NCBI RefSeq assembly: GCF_000373565.1
Contig: NZ_KB891797.1
Location: 406,487-470,486, forward strand
Origin: Streptomyces sp. HmicA12
Lineage (GTDB): Bacteria; Actinomycetota; Actinomycetes; Streptomycetales; Streptomycetaceae
Length of the DNA stretch: 64,000 nucleotides
Reading direction: 5' to 3'
Under the pieces are notes generated by a model. The model was not told the DNA's origin. It worked only from the letters and a program-made list of their open reading frames with translations, and made no database searches. Each line of letters starts with the position of its first letter. The first letter of the stretch is position 1. Shown one piece after another: positions 34,791 to 45,218 of the stretch. Both the position numbers and the translations under genes were made by a program.

Positions 34791-35755
34791 ACGACGTACT
34801 CGACGTCGCCCTGCGCCTCGTCCTCGTCTTCGTGGCCTTCCTGGTGCTGCCCCTGGTCGTGGGACAGACCGAGCACAAGGTCATGGCCCACATGCAGGGC
34901 AGGCTCGGCCCGATGTACGCGGGCGGGTTCCACGGCTGGGCCCAACTCGTCGCCGACGGCGTCAAGTTCGCCCAGAAGGAGGACGTGGTCCCGGCCGATG
35001 CCGACCGCCGCGTCTTCCAACTCGCCCCTGCCGTCGCCCTGTTGCCGTACCTCCTCGTGCTGCTGGCGATCCCGGTCGGCCCGGGCGACGGCGCGGTCGG
35101 CCAGGTCATCGACGCGGGCATCTTCTTCGTGCTCGCCGTGATGGGCGTCGGCGTGCTCGGCTCCCTGATGGCGGGCTGGGCGAGCGCCAACAAGTTCTCC
35201 CTGCTCGGCGGCCTGCGCACGGCCGCGCAGCTGCTCGCGTACGAACTGCCCATGCTGCTCGCGGCGGCGTCCGTCGCCATGGCGGCGGGCACGGTCTCCC
35301 TGCCCGGCATCCTCGACGCCTTCGAGTGGTGGTGGCTGCCCTGGCAGATCGTCGGCGCCCTCGTCTTCTTCGTGGCGGGTCTCGCCGAGCTCCAGCGGCC
35401 GCCGTTCGACATGCCGGTCGCCGACTCCGAGATCATCTTCGGCGCGTACACCGAGTACACGGGCCTGCGCTTCGCGCTCTTCCTGCTCGCCGAGTACGCG
35501 GGCATCGTCGTCCTGTGCGGCCTGACCACCGTCCTCTTCCTGGGCGGCTGGCACGGCCCCTGGGGCGCGGACGGCCTCGGCTGGGTCTGGACCCTGCTCA
35601 AGACCGCGGTCCTCGCCTTCGTCGTGATCTGGCTGCGTGTCTCGTACCCGCGCCTGCGCGAGGACCAGTTGCAGAAGCTCGCCTGGACCACGCTCATCCC
35701 TCTTGCCCTCGCGCAGATCGCGCTCACCGGAATCGTGAAGGTGGCGATCAACTGA
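34787..35755 (+). CDS. nuoH: NADH-quinone oxidoreductase subunit H (second set)
   Basis: A 322-residue membrane subunit with about eight helices linking the quinone chamber to the proton pumps. Signatures are [17 protein letters not shown] in the first loop and [24 protein letters not shown]. The GTG start overlaps the nuoC stop, and the gene end overlaps nuoI by one base (TGATG). Confidence 0.95.
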   Translation: MNDVLDVALRLVLVFVAFLVLPLVVGQTEHKVMAHMQGRLGPMYAGGFHGWAQLVADGVKFAQKEDVVPADADRRVFQLAPAVALLPYLLVLLAIPVGPGDGAVGQVIDAGIFFVLAVMGVGVLGSLMAGWASANKFSLLGGLRTAAQLLAYELPMLLAAASVAMAAGTVSLPGILDAFEWWWLPWQIVGALVFFVAGLAELQRPPFDMPVADSEIIFGAYTEYTGLRFALFLLAEYAGIVVLCGLTTVLFLGGWHGPWGADGLGWVWTLLKTAVLAFVVIWLRVSYPRLREDQLQKLAWTTLIPLALAQIALTGIVKVAIN

Positions 35756-36561
35756 TGCCTCCGATCCCTGGCAGCGGCCTGGCCAAGGGCCTCGCCGTCA
35801 CCCTCCGCACGATGACGAAGAGGACCGTCACCGAGCAGTACCCGGACGCCCAGCCCGAACTCCCGCCCCGCACGCGCGGCGTGATCGGCCTGTTCGAGGA
35901 GAACTGCACGGTCTGCATGCTGTGCGCCCGCGAGTGCCCGGACTGGTGCATCTACATCGACTCCCACAAGGAGACGGTGCCGCCGGCCGTCGAGGGCGGC
36001 CGCGAGCGCAGCCGCAACGTCCTGGACCGCTTCGCCATCGACTTCTCCCTCTGCATGTACTGCGGCATCTGCATCGAGGTGTGCCCCTTCGACGCGCTGT
36101 TCTGGTCCCCGGAGTTCGAGTACGCCGAGACCGACATCCACGAGCTCACCCACGAGCGCGACAAGCTCCGCGAGTGGATGTGGACCGTGCCGTCCCCGCC
36201 CGCCCTCGACCCGGCCGCCGAGGAACCCAAGGAACTCGCCGCGGCCCGCAAGGCAGCGGACAAACTCGCGGCGACCCAGGCAGCCGAGGCAGCTGCGGCA
36301 ACTCAGGCAGCCGAGGCAGCTGCGGCAACACAGGCAGCCGAGACGGCTGCGGCAACACAGGCGGCCGAGGCAACTCAGGCGGCCGAAACGGCTCAGGCGG
36401 CCGAGTCCGCCCCGGCCGAACCGAGGCCGGACGCGGCCCCCGAGAAGCCGGCCACCGACAAGCCCGGCCCCGACAAGCCCGGTCCCGACAAGCCCGGCCC
36501 CGACAAGCCCGGCCCCGACAAGCCGGCCACCGACAAGCCCGGAGAGGAGCCCACCGCATGA
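35755..36561 (+). CDS. nuoI: NADH-quinone oxidoreductase subunit I with repeat tail
   Basis: The first 150 residues form the two-[4Fe-4S] ferredoxin-like NuoI. Both cluster motifs, [12 protein letters not shown] and [12 protein letters not shown], are intact. The protein then extends to 268 residues with two repeat blocks. One is about five copies of an [12 protein letters not shown] octapeptide (Ala-rich helix). The other is five PDKPG-like units (Pro/Lys-rich). Standard NuoI ends near residue 180-200. The tail repeats are encoded by 24-base and 15-base tandem units, so their number may vary among strains. It could carry electrons from ferredoxin, which KorAB would reduce; this is inferred. 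Confidence 0.92.
   Translation: MPPIPGSGLAKGLAVTLRTMTKRTVTEQYPDAQPELPPRTRGVIGLFEENCTVCMLCARECPDWCIYIDSHKETVPPAVEGGRERSRNVLDRFAIDFSLCMYCGICIEVCPFDALFWSPEFEYAETDIHELTHERDKLREWMWTVPSPPALDPAAEEPKELAAARKAADKLAATQAAEAAAATQAAEAAAATQAAETAAATQAAEATQAAETAQAAESAPAEPRPDAAPEKPATDKPGPDKPGPDKPGPDKPGPDKPATDKPGEEPTA
36262..36545 (+). repeat. Coding tandem repeats in nuoI
   Basis: Two blocks: a degenerate 24-base unit encoding ATQAAEAA across about 36262-36410, and a 15-base unit encoding PDKPG across about 36455-36545. Both preserve frame. Confidence 0.8.
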
Positions 36562-37157
36562 CCGCCCCCGCCGCCCTCGCGGCATCGGCCGCAGGCAGCC
36601 ACGGGTTCCTCTCCCCGACCGGGGTCGAGATCGCCTTCCTCCTCGTCGGCCTGGTCACCTTCGGCGCCGCGATCGTCACCGTCACCACGAAGCAGCTGGT
36701 GCACGCCGCCCTGTGGCTGGTCGTCGCCCTCGGTGGCCTCGCCGTCGAGTACCTCCTGCTCACCGCCGAGTTCATCGCCTGGGTGCAGGTACTGATCTAC
36801 GTGGGTTCCGTCGTCGTCCTCCTCCTGTTCGGACTGATGCTGACCCGCGCCCCGATCGGTCGCTCACCCGACGCGGACAGCCCCAACCGCTGGGCCGCCC
36901 TCGCCGTCGCCGTGGTCTCCGCCGCAGCCCTGGTCTGGGTCGTCGTCGACGCCTTCCGCACGACCTGGATCGACCTCGACGGCGCGGCCCAGGGCAACAC
37001 GGCCGTGACCGGTTCGGTCCTGTTCCGGCACTGGGTCCTGCCCTTCGAGGCCCTGTCGGTCCTGCTCCTCGCGGCACTGGTCGGCGCGATCGTCCTGTCC
37101 CGCAAGAAGAACTCCGCCGAGCCCGCCACCCCTGGCGCACGGGAGGGCCAGCGCTGA
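36558..37157 (+). CDS. nuoJ: NADH-quinone oxidoreductase subunit J (second set)
   Basis: A 199-residue membrane subunit with five helices. [20 protein letters not shown] and [20 protein letters not shown] are the conserved segments; the latter is the TM3 pi-bulge region. ATG overlaps the nuoI stop and the end overlaps the nuoK start. Confidence 0.93.
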   Translation: MTAPAALAASAAGSHGFLSPTGVEIAFLLVGLVTFGAAIVTVTTKQLVHAALWLVVALGGLAVEYLLLTAEFIAWVQVLIYVGSVVVLLLFGLMLTRAPIGRSPDADSPNRWAALAVAVVSAAALVWVVVDAFRTTWIDLDGAAQGNTAVTGSVLFRHWVLPFEALSVLLLAALVGAIVLSRKKNSAEPATPGAREGQR

Positions 37158-37570
37158 TGCACCTCGCCTATCCCGCCGTCCTGTCCTCCCTCCTCTTCTG
37201 CACCGGCCTGTACGGCGTCCTGGCCCGCCGCAACGCGATCCTGGTCCTGATGTCGGTCGAGCTGATGCTCAACGCCGTCAACCTGAACCTCGTCGCCTTC
37301 GACGTCTGGCTGCGCGACACCCTGCACGCCGGCCAGGCCCTGACCCTGTTCACCATCGCGATCGCCGCCGCCGAGATCGGCATCGGCCTGGCGATCGTCC
37401 TGGCCGTCCACCGGAACCGCGGCACGGCGGACATCGACAAGCTCCGCGACGCCGCCGAACCGCACGACCCGGACGACGACCCGCACGACCCGTCCGACAC
37501 CGGCGCGGCAGCCGACGCCCCGGCAGGTCCGGCCGACCCGGCGGACAAGAAGGCAGAGGCCACCGCGTGA
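37157..37570 (+). CDS. nuoK: NADH-quinone oxidoreductase subunit K (second set)
   Basis: A three-helix antiporter-like subunit. [17 protein letters not shown] and [20 protein letters not shown] hold the conserved Glu residues of the proton path. At 137 residues it is longer than the usual 100, the extra length being a His/Asp/Pro-rich tail ([14 protein letters not shown]). It overlaps both neighbours. Confidence 0.93.
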   Translation: MHLAYPAVLSSLLFCTGLYGVLARRNAILVLMSVELMLNAVNLNLVAFDVWLRDTLHAGQALTLFTIAIAAAEIGIGLAIVLAVHRNRGTADIDKLRDAAEPHDPDDDPHDPSDTGAAADAPAGPADPADKKAEATA

Positions 37571-39588
37571 CCACCACGACCCTCGCCGTCCTCGTCCCCC
37601 TCCTGCCGTTCCTCGGCGCCGTGGCCGGACTGCTGCTCGGCCGCACCGCCCCCGGCTTCGTCCGCCCGCTGGCCGTCCTGCCGACCCTGGCCGCACTGGT
37701 CCTGGCCGCGTCCGTCGCGCTCCAGCAGGGCGGCGGCACGGGCAACGGCACCACGGCCCTCGACGCGCACACCGAACTCACCCCGACCGGCTCCGTGCCG
37801 ATCGAACTCGCGCTGCACATCGACGGCTTCGCCGCCCTCGTCGCCGTCCTGGTCGGCCTGGTCGCGACCTGCGTCCAGCTCTACTCGACGGGCTATCTGC
37901 GCGACGACCCGCGCTACCCCTCGTACGCCGCCCTCGTCTCGCTCTTCACCTCCGCGATGCTCCTGGTGGTCTACTCGGGCGACCTGATGGTGCTGTTGGT
38001 CGGCTGGGAAGTCATGGGCATCTGCTCGTACTTCCTCGTCGGCCACTACTGGGAGACCCCCGAGGCCCGGTCCGCCTCCCTCAAGGCCTTCCTCGTCACG
38101 AAACTCGGTGACGTCCCCTTCCTGATCGGCCTGTTCGCGCTCGCCACCGACGCGGGCTCGTTCCGCATCACGACGATCCTCGGCAAGGTCACCGGCGAGG
38201 GCGGCCTCGACCACCCGACCCTGATCGCCCTGCTCCTCCTCGCCGGCGTGGCGGGCAAGTCCGCGCAGTTCCCGCTGCACACCTGGCTGCCCGACGCGAT
38301 GGCGGGCCCCACGCCCGTCTCCGCGCTGATCCACGCCGCGACGATGGTCGCCGCCGGTGTCTACTTCGTCGCCCGTCTCCTCCCCGTCTTCGCCGCCTCC
38401 CGTACCGCGATGATCGTGATGGCCGTCATGGCCGCGGTGACCATGGCCGGCTCGGCGCTCGCCGCACTCGCCCAGGACGACATCAAGCGCGTCCTCGCGT
38501 ACTCGACGATCGGCCAGCTCGGCTACATGACCGGCGCCCTGGCCGTCGGCGACCGCGGCGCCGCCGTCTTCCACCTCCTCACCCACGGCGCCTTCAAGGC
38601 GCTGCTGTTCCTCGCGGCGGGCGTGATCATCCACGCCGCCGGCACCAACTCACTGGCCGCCATGTCCCGCATGGGCAACCTGCGCGACCGCGTGCCCGAC
38701 GCCTTCTGGACGATGACCGTGGCGCTGCTCGCGCTCGCCGCGATCCCGCCCTTCAGCGGCTTCTTCTCCAAGGAGGCCGTCCTCGGCGCCGCCGAGCACA
38801 CCGCCACCGGTCACGAGAACGGCATCCCCACCGCATCCGGCTGGATCGTCCTGATCGCCGGCCTCGTCACGGCCCTGCTCACCGCCGCCTACGCGACCCG
38901 CCTGTGGCTGCTCGCCTTCAACGGCCGGGGCGCGGACGCCCCCGACCACGGCAGGCAGCCGGTCGCGATGAACGCCGTCCTGTGGGTCCTGGCGATCCCC
39001 TCCCTCGGCTTCGGACTGGCCACGGGCGTGCTGCCGGACTGGTTCGACGGCCGCTCGCTCACCCCGACCCTGACCACCTCGGTCCTCGGCACGGGCTTCG
39101 CGCTCGTCGGCGGCCTGGTCACCTACGCGGCCTGGCGGCACACCACCGCGATGGCGGTCCGCGCCACCGTCCCGATCGGCGCCGTCGCCGTCGACAGCGA
39201 GCAGGGCGACGGCGGTCTCGTCGAGGCCGAGGCCATCGCGAGCCACGCCCCCGCGTACGGCGACGTCGCGAGCGCCTCCGACCCGGCCGACCCGGGCCGG
39301 CTGCTGCTCGGCCCGCTGCACCGGCACGCGGCCGTCGGCTTCCACCTCGACGCGCTCTACGCCACGCTCTTCGTCCGCCCCGTCCGGGCCGCGGCCGACC
39401 TGGTCCGCTTCCTGGACCGCGAGGTCGTCGAGACGTACGTGCGCGGAGCGGCCGAGACCCCCAAGGCGCTGGGCTGGGCCGTGCGCCGCGCCCAGACCGG
39501 AAACGTGCAGACCTACCTCAGCGCACTGCTCGCAGGCACCGTCGTCCTGGTGGTCGCCGTCGTCCTCGTCGCCACCGCCGGAGCGTGA
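37567..39588 (+). CDS. nuoL: NADH-quinone oxidoreductase subunit L (second set)
   Basis: A 673-residue proton-pumping antiporter-like subunit with about 16 helices. [38 protein letters not shown] and [20 protein letters not shown] carry the conserved Glu, Lys and His of the channel. The final amphipathic and anchor helices are present, so it is full length. Six bases separate it from nuoM. Confidence 0.95.
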   Translation: MTTTTLAVLVPLLPFLGAVAGLLLGRTAPGFVRPLAVLPTLAALVLAASVALQQGGGTGNGTTALDAHTELTPTGSVPIELALHIDGFAALVAVLVGLVATCVQLYSTGYLRDDPRYPSYAALVSLFTSAMLLVVYSGDLMVLLVGWEVMGICSYFLVGHYWETPEARSASLKAFLVTKLGDVPFLIGLFALATDAGSFRITTILGKVTGEGGLDHPTLIALLLLAGVAGKSAQFPLHTWLPDAMAGPTPVSALIHAATMVAAGVYFVARLLPVFAASRTAMIVMAVMAAVTMAGSALAALAQDDIKRVLAYSTIGQLGYMTGALAVGDRGAAVFHLLTHGAFKALLFLAAGVIIHAAGTNSLAAMSRMGNLRDRVPDAFWTMTVALLALAAIPPFSGFFSKEAVLGAAEHTATGHENGIPTASGWIVLIAGLVTALLTAAYATRLWLLAFNGRGADAPDHGRQPVAMNAVLWVLAIPSLGFGLATGVLPDWFDGRSLTPTLTTSVLGTGFALVGGLVTYAAWRHTTAMAVRATVPIGAVAVDSEQGDGGLVEAEAIASHAPAYGDVASASDPADPGRLLLGPLHRHAAVGFHLDALYATLFVRPVRAAADLVRFLDREVVETYVRGAAETPKALGWAVRRAQTGNVQTYLSALLAGTVVLVVAVVLVATAGA

Positions 39589-39594
39589 GCAGCC

Positions 39595-41172
39595 GTGATC
39601 GATATCAGCGAATCCGTGATGCAGTTCCTTCTCGCATTGATCGTCGTCGGCCCGCTCATCGGCGCCGTCCTCGCCCTTCTCCCGGCCCCGCCCGGGCTGA
39701 AGGGAAAGTCCCCGGACCAGGCCGTGCTCCGCCACGGCGTGACCGTGACCGGCGTGATCCTCATCGCCACGATCGTCCTCGCGCTCGGCTTCGACCACGA
39801 CCGGCCGTCGAGGATCCAGGCCACGACCGACATCAGCTGGATCCCGGCGCTGCACGTCCGTATCCACCTCGGCATCGACGGCATCTCCCTCCCCCTTCTG
39901 GTGCTCACGGCGCTGCTGACGTTCCTGTGCGCGCTGTACTCCTACTTCAAAATGCCGAGCGGGCCGTCCCCCAAGGCATTCGTGGCCCTGATCCTGCTGC
40001 TGGAATCGGGCACGCTGGCGACCTTCGCCGTCCTGGACCTCCTCCTCTTCTTCCTCGCGTTCGAGATGGTCCTCATCCCGATGTACTTCCTCATCGCGCG
40101 ATGGGGCGGAGCCGAACGGCAGGCCGCCGCCTGGAAGTTCATCCTGTTCACGCTGCTCGGCTCGGTCGTGATGCTGCTCGGCATTCTCCTTATCGGCGTT
40201 AAGTCGGGCACGTTCGACATCATGGCACTCGCCACTGACAACGGCCGGGGTCTGACCACATCCGTGCAGGTCATCGCCGTTCTGGCGATCGGGATCGGGC
40301 TCGCGGTCAAGACCCCGATGTGGCCGCTGCACAGCTGGCTGCCGGACGCGCACACCGCCGCCCCGACCGTCGGCTCGGTCCTGCTGGCCGGCGTCCTGCT
40401 GAAGATGGGTACGTACGGATTCGTCCGGATCCTCCTGCCCGTCGCCCCCGACGGCTTCCGCACCTTCGCCCCGTACCTCGCCGCGTTCGCCGTCGTCGGG
40501 ATCATCTACGGATCCCTGGCCTGCCTGAACCTCGCGAAGCAGGGCGCGAAGGGCGACCTCAAGCGCCTCATCGCGTACTCCTCCGTCGGCCACATGGGCT
40601 TCGTGCTGCTCGGCATCGCGACGATGACCCCGACCGGCGTGAACGGCGCGCTGTTCGCCAACATCGCCCACGGCCTCATCACCGGCCTGCTCTTCTTCCT
40701 CGTCGGCGCGCTCAAGGACCGGACCGGCACCAGCGACCTCGACACCCTCGCCGAGCAGGGCGGCATGGCCCTGTACGGCAAGGCCCCGCGCCTCGGCGGT
40801 CTGCTCGCCTTCGCCGCCGTCGCCTCGCTCGGCCTGCCCGGACTCGCCGGGTTCTGGGGCGAGATGCTGGCGCTGTTCGGCGCGTTCAAGCCCGCGGACG
40901 ACCTCAGCCGCCCGGCCTTCCTCGTGTTCATGGCGATCGCCGCGTTCGGCACCCTGCTCACCGCCGCGTACATGCTCGTCGTGGTCCGCCGCGTCTGCAT
41001 GGGGCCGCGGCCGACGGAAGCGGCCCCGGCCGTCGCCGACGTGCAGGGGTACGAGTTCGCCGCCTGGACCCCGCTCGTCGCCCTCACCGTCCTCGCGGGC
41101 CTGTGGCCCGCCGCCCTGCTCGGCCTCACGAACCCGGCCGTGCAGAAGCTCCTCGCAGGAGGCCTCCAGTGA
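39595..41172 (+). CDS. nuoM: NADH-quinone oxidoreductase subunit M (second set)
   Basis: A 525-residue antiporter-like subunit with about 14 helices. LAFEMVLIPMYFLIARWGG, HSWLPDAHTAAPTVGSVLLA and LKRLIAYSSVGHMGFVLLG are the conserved Glu, Lys and His regions. The GTG start lies 6 bases after nuoL; the stop overlaps the nuoN start. Confidence 0.95.
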   Translation: MIDISESVMQFLLALIVVGPLIGAVLALLPAPPGLKGKSPDQAVLRHGVTVTGVILIATIVLALGFDHDRPSRIQATTDISWIPALHVRIHLGIDGISLPLLVLTALLTFLCALYSYFKMPSGPSPKAFVALILLLESGTLATFAVLDLLLFFLAFEMVLIPMYFLIARWGGAERQAAAWKFILFTLLGSVVMLLGILLIGVKSGTFDIMALATDNGRGLTTSVQVIAVLAIGIGLAVKTPMWPLHSWLPDAHTAAPTVGSVLLAGVLLKMGTYGFVRILLPVAPDGFRTFAPYLAAFAVVGIIYGSLACLNLAKQGAKGDLKRLIAYSSVGHMGFVLLGIATMTPTGVNGALFANIAHGLITGLLFFLVGALKDRTGTSDLDTLAEQGGMALYGKAPRLGGLLAFAAVASLGLPGLAGFWGEMLALFGAFKPADDLSRPAFLVFMAIAAFGTLLTAAYMLVVVRRVCMGPRPTEAAPAVADVQGYEFAAWTPLVALTVLAGLWPAALLGLTNPAVQKLLAGGLQ

Positions 41173-42704
41173 TCGCCGTCGCCGCGCCCTCCGTGGCCTC
41201 CCTCGTCCAGTCCGTCGACTGGGTCGCGATCGCGCCGCCCACCATCGCGGCGGTCGTCGCCCTCGTCGTGCTGGTCGCCGACCTGTTCGTGGGGGAGGGC
41301 CGCAAGGCGGTCCTCGGCTGGATCTCCGTCGCGGGCCTGGCCGTCGCCGCGCTCGCGCTCCTCCCGCTCGTCGGTGACGAACGCTCCACCTTCTGCCTCA
41401 AGGGCGTCCCGTACGACGCCTGTAGTTACACGGCGGACCGCTTCACCCTGGTCGTTCAGTTCCTGGTCCTCGGCGGTGCCCTGCTCACGGCGCTCCTGTC
41501 GATCAGCACCCTGAAGGACGCGAAGAACGCGAACAAGCCGCTCCCCGAGGGCGAGTTCTGGTTCCTTCTGCTGTCCTCCGCCGCGGGCGCCGCCCTGCTG
41601 CCCGCCTCCCGCGACCTCGCCACCCTCGTCGTCGCCCTCGAAGTCGCCTCGCTGCCCGCCTTCGCCCTCGTGGGCCTCAAGCACGGCGACAGGCGCTCCT
41701 CGGACGCGGCCCTGAAGTTCTTCCTGTCGTCCGTCACCGCGACCGCCGTGACCCTGCTCGGCGTGAGCTTCGTGTACGCGTCCACGGGCAGCCTGCACCT
41801 CACCCGGATCGCCTCCGAGCTCACCCACGTGGACGGTCAGCTCCACACGCTCGCCCAGGTGGGCGTGGGCCTCACGCTCATCGGCTTCGCCTTCAAGACG
41901 GCCGCCGTGCCGTTCCACTTCTGGGTGCCCGACACCTACGTGGGCGCGCCGCTGCCGATCGCCGCCTACCTGTCGGTCATCGGCAAGGCCGTCGGCTTCT
42001 CCGGCCTCATCCTCGTCACGGTCGTCGCGTTCCCCTCGTACGCCGACGTGTGGGGCCCGGCCCTCGCCGTCCTCGCCGCGCTCACGATGACCGTGGGCAA
42101 CGTCGCCGCGCTGCGACAGCAGGCCACGCGCGCGTACAGCGCCGTCCGGCTGCTCGCCTGGTCCTCCGTCGGCCAGGCCGGCTACCTCCTGGTGCCGATC
42201 GCCGCGGCCGCCTACTCCGACGACCCGCAGAAGTCGATCGGCTCCACGCTCGCGTACGCCCTCATGTACGCGGCCGTGAACCTCGGCGCCTTCGCAGTGG
42301 CCGCCCTGGTGGCCCGTACGAAGCCGCTCAACCGGATCAGCGACTACACGGGCCTGTACGCCTCGCGCCCGCTCGCCGCGCTCGTCCTCGGCTTCTTCCT
42401 GCTGTGCCTGGCCGGTCTGCCGCCGGGCATCATCGGGCTCTTCGCGAAGGTCACGGTCTTCTCGGCGGCCGTCGACGCGGGTCTGGGCTGGCTCGCCGTC
42501 GTCATGGCCGTGAACGTCGTGATCGCGCTCTACTACTACCTCCAGTGGACCGCGACGCTCTTCCGCGCTCCTGAGGGCGAACCGGCGACATACAGGGTCT
42601 CCGCCCCGCTCACCGCCGCGATCGTCGGCACCGCGGTCATCGCGGTCGCCCTGTCCGGCGCGCCACAGATGATCCTTCGTTTTGCTTCGAGCGGCCTCTT
42701 CTGA
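41169..42704 (+). CDS. nuoN: NADH-quinone oxidoreductase subunit N (second set)
   Basis: A 511-residue antiporter-like subunit ending the operon. FHFWVPDTYVGAPLPIAAYL, AYSAVRLLAWSSVGQAGYLL and FLLCLAGLPPGIIGLFAKV are family segments. GTG 41169 overlaps the nuoM stop. A 64-base gap, containing a small CCTG-GTAA-CAGG element, separates it from mscL. Confidence 0.95.
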   Translation: MIAVAAPSVASLVQSVDWVAIAPPTIAAVVALVVLVADLFVGEGRKAVLGWISVAGLAVAALALLPLVGDERSTFCLKGVPYDACSYTADRFTLVVQFLVLGGALLTALLSISTLKDAKNANKPLPEGEFWFLLLSSAAGAALLPASRDLATLVVALEVASLPAFALVGLKHGDRRSSDAALKFFLSSVTATAVTLLGVSFVYASTGSLHLTRIASELTHVDGQLHTLAQVGVGLTLIGFAFKTAAVPFHFWVPDTYVGAPLPIAAYLSVIGKAVGFSGLILVTVVAFPSYADVWGPALAVLAALTMTVGNVAALRQQATRAYSAVRLLAWSSVGQAGYLLVPIAAAAYSDDPQKSIGSTLAYALMYAAVNLGAFAVAALVARTKPLNRISDYTGLYASRPLAALVLGFFLLCLAGLPPGIIGLFAKVTVFSAAVDAGLGWLAVVMAVNVVIALYYYLQWTATLFRAPEGEPATYRVSAPLTAAIVGTAVIAVALSGAPQMILRFASSGLF

Positions 42705-42768
42705 GCACCCTCTTACGGCAACCTGGTAACAGGCCGTTGTAGGACACACTTGTTAGGGGACGTACGCC

Positions 42769-43224
42769 GTGCTGAGCGGGTTCAAGGACTTCATCCTTCG
42801 CGGGAACATCATCACGATGGCCATCGGCCTCGCGGTAGGTACCGCGTTCACAGCCGTGGTCACCGCACTCAGTACGGCGTTCATCGCGCCCCTGATCGGT
42901 ATAGCCACGCAGTCGACGGGTGACTTCAGTGAGGCGCACTTCACGGTGGAGGGGACCGACTTCCCGTACGGCAAGTTCGTCAGCGCGATCATCGCCTTCC
43001 TGATCACCGCCGCGGTGCTGTACTTCCTGATCGTCGTCCCGATGATGAAGGTCCAGGCGCGCATCGACCGGGGCAAGCCGGTCGACATCAAGGCGGCGAT
43101 GCGCGACTGCCCCCGCTGCTTCACACAGATCCCCGGGATCGCCACCCGCTGCGCCCACTGCACCAGCGAGATCAAGGCCGACCCGGAGGCGCTCGAACTG
43201 GCGGGCCTGCCCCAGCAGCGCTGA
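42769..43224 (+). CDS. mscL: Large-conductance mechanosensitive channel with Cys4 tail
   Basis: A 151-residue MscL protein. MLSGFKDFILRGNIITMAIG followed by LAVGTAFTAVVTAL forms the N-terminal helix and TM1, and FVSAIIAFLITAAVLYFLIV forms TM2. The channel opens under membrane tension in hypo-osmotic shock. The C-terminus is unusual: CPRCFTQIPGIATRCAHC has two CxxC pairs spaced like a zinc ribbon, instead of the usual helical bundle with an acidic end. GTG 42769 lies 8 bases after AGGGGA. Followed by htpX, yccF and glsB, it fits a membrane-stress group. Confidence 0.9.
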   Translation: MLSGFKDFILRGNIITMAIGLAVGTAFTAVVTALSTAFIAPLIGIATQSTGDFSEAHFTVEGTDFPYGKFVSAIIAFLITAAVLYFLIVVPMMKVQARIDRGKPVDIKAAMRDCPRCFTQIPGIATRCAHCTSEIKADPEALELAGLPQQR

Positions 43225-43415
43225 CCCGTACGGCCTACACGCGCACCTCGCCCTCCGGCCGCGCACAAGGGAACTAGTCCTCCTCGTCTGGCGTTGACCA
43301 GTACGGGAGGGTCCACTGGACAGGGACACACGCAACCCGCGCACCGACCCGCGCACCCAGTGGCACAAGAGATAGAGCAGTGGGTTCCCCTGCCGCACCA
43401 TCAGGAGGGCGTACC

Positions 43416-44282
43416 GTGCACCGCCGGCACAACGGGCTGAAGACCGCCGTACTCCTCGGAGGGCTCTCCGCCCTCATTCTCGTCATCGGCAGCTTCTTCG
43501 GCCGCACGGGGCTCATCGTGGGCCTCGTCATCGCACTCGGGACGAACGCGTACGCGTACTGGAACAGCGACAAGCTGGCCCTGCGCGCGATGCGCGCCCG
43601 CCCGGTCAGCGAGTTCGAGGCACCCGCCCTGTACCGGATGGTGCGCGAACTCTCCACACAGGCGCGTCAGCCGATGCCGCGCCTGTACATCTCACCGACC
43701 GAGGCGCCGAACGCGTTCGCGACGGGCCGCAACCCGCGCAATGCCGCGGTGTGCTGCACCGAGGGCATCCTGCGGATCCTGGACGAGCGCGAGCTGCGCG
43801 GCGTCATCGGGCACGAGCTCAGCCATGTCTACAACCGCGACATCCTGATCTCGTCGGTGGCCGGCGCCCTCGCCTCCGTGATCATGTTCCTGGTGAACTT
43901 CGCCTGGCTGATCCCGGTCGGCCGCTCGAACGACGACGACGGCCCCGGCATCTTCGGGATGCTCCTGATCATGATCCTGGGGCCGCTCGCCGCGTCCCTC
44001 ATCCAGCTCGCCATCAGCCGCTCCCGGGAGTACGAGGCCGACGCCTCCGGTGCCCAGCTGACCGGCGACCCGCTGGCGCTGGCCAGCGCGCTGCGCAAGC
44101 TCGACGCCGGCACGAAGCAGCTGCCGCTGCCGCCCGAGCCGCGGATCGAGACCGCGAGCCACATGATGATCGCCAACCCCTTCCGTCCCGGACAGGGAAT
44201 GTCGAAGATGTTCTCCACACACCCGCCGATGGCGGAGCGCATCGCCCGGTTGGAACAGATGGCTGGAGGCCGCCGCCCGTGA
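43416..44282 (+). CDS. htpX: Membrane zinc metalloprotease HtpX
   Basis: An M48-family protease that degrades misfolded membrane proteins. The 288-residue protein has two N-terminal helices, then the zinc motif [16 protein letters not shown] (HExxH), two further hydrophobic segments and the third ligand Glu in [15 protein letters not shown]. The C-terminal [17 protein letters not shown] is typical. GTG 43416, 7 bases after AGGAGGGC, gives the standard length; an in-frame GTG at 43380 is less likely. The stop overlaps the yccF start. Confidence 0.95.
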   Translation: MHRRHNGLKTAVLLGGLSALILVIGSFFGRTGLIVGLVIALGTNAYAYWNSDKLALRAMRARPVSEFEAPALYRMVRELSTQARQPMPRLYISPTEAPNAFATGRNPRNAAVCCTEGILRILDERELRGVIGHELSHVYNRDILISSVAGALASVIMFLVNFAWLIPVGRSNDDDGPGIFGMLLIMILGPLAASLIQLAISRSREYEADASGAQLTGDPLALASALRKLDAGTKQLPLPPEPRIETASHMMIANPFRPGQGMSKMFSTHPPMAERIARLEQMAGGRRP

Positions 44283-44671
44283 AGACGATCCTGAACGTCA
44301 TCTGGCTGATCCTGAGCGGCTTCTGGCTGTTCCTCGGGTATCTGCTGGCAGGACTGCTGCTCTGCATCACGATCATCGGCATCCCCTTCGGGATCGCCGC
44401 CTTCAGGATCGGGATCTACGCCCTGTGGCCCTTCGGGTACACGGCGGTCGAGCGCAGGGACGCGGGCGCGGCCTCCTGCATCGGCAACGCGCTGTGGCTG
44501 ATCCTGGCCGGCTGGTGGCTCGCCCTCGCGCACATCTTCACGGGCATCGCGCTGTGCGTGACGATCATCGGCATCCCGTTCGGCATCGCCAACTTCAAGA
44601 TGATCCCCCTCTCGCTGCTGCCGCTCGGCCGCGAGATCGTCCGCACGGACCAGCCGTTCGCGACGCGGTAG
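44279..44671 (+). CDS. YccF domain-containing membrane protein
   Basis: A 130-residue protein with two near-identical halves. Each holds a hydrophobic stretch and the motif [10 protein letters not shown] ([17 protein letters not shown] and [16 protein letters not shown]), the YccF family pattern. Function is unknown. Its GTG overlaps the htpX stop, so it is coupled to the membrane protease. WLILSGFW and WLILAGWW repeat before each motif, confirming an internal duplication. Confidence 0.85.
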   Translation: MKTILNVIWLILSGFWLFLGYLLAGLLLCITIIGIPFGIAAFRIGIYALWPFGYTAVERRDAGAASCIGNALWLILAGWWLALAHIFTGIALCVTIIGIPFGIANFKMIPLSLLPLGREIVRTDQPFATR

Positions 44672-44814
44672 TTCCTCCGGGCATCCTCCCGGGCGCACCC
44701 CTGTGACACGGTGGAACGCAACCGTGGGGCGCCTACATGTCGTCTTCCTGGGCAACAGTGGATCAAGCATTCCGTCGATCCACGGATACAGCACAACAGG
44801 AAGGCAGTTACGGC

Positions 44815-45087
44815 ATGGGCATCATCAGCTGGATCATCCTGGGCCTGCTCGCCGGTGCCATCGCCAAGATCCTGCTTCCGGGCCGTGACCCGGGCGGCCT
44901 GGTCGGTACCACCCTCATCGGTGTCGCGGGCGCCTTCATAGGCGGCTGGATATCGAGCCGTTGGCTCGACCGCCCCATCAGCAAGGACTTCTACGACGGC
45001 GCCACCTGGGTCTCCGCGATCGGTGGCGCCCTTGTACTGCTGATCGTCTACCGCATCTTCTTCGGCAATTCCCGCGAGCGCCGCTGA
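44815..45087 (+). CDS. GlsB/YeaQ/YmgE family stress-response membrane protein
   Basis: A 90-residue transglycosylase-associated membrane protein. MGIISWIILGLLAGAIAKIL and PGGLVGTTLIGVAGAFIGG are the family signature, with three hydrophobic segments in total. Relatives are induced by envelope, osmotic or alkaline stress. AGGAAGG lies about 10 bases upstream. The 143 bases before it carry no gene. Confidence 0.88.
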   Translation: MGIISWIILGLLAGAIAKILLPGRDPGGLVGTTLIGVAGAFIGGWISSRWLDRPISKDFYDGATWVSAIGGALVLLIVYRIFFGNSRERR

Positions 45088-45218
45088 CCGACGGGCACCG
45101 CTGACCGAATGGCGCCGAGCGCCGCCCGGTTCCCTGTGCGCCCCCTGCGCGCCGGGGCGCAGCTCCCCCTCTTCAACTCGCCTTCGCGCAACCCCTGCTG
45201 ACCATTCGCGAGGTCTCT

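Noticed and set aside
34774..35754. Extension of the nuoI frame upstream into nuoH
   Set aside because: The residues are low-complexity and unlike NuoI. The ATG at 35755 overlaps the nuoH stop and starts the true NuoI sequence.
36455..36545. CRISPR-like short tandem repeats
   Set aside because: Units are contiguous 15-mers in frame within nuoI, with no unique spacers. The repeats at 18490 and 52173 are likewise coding.
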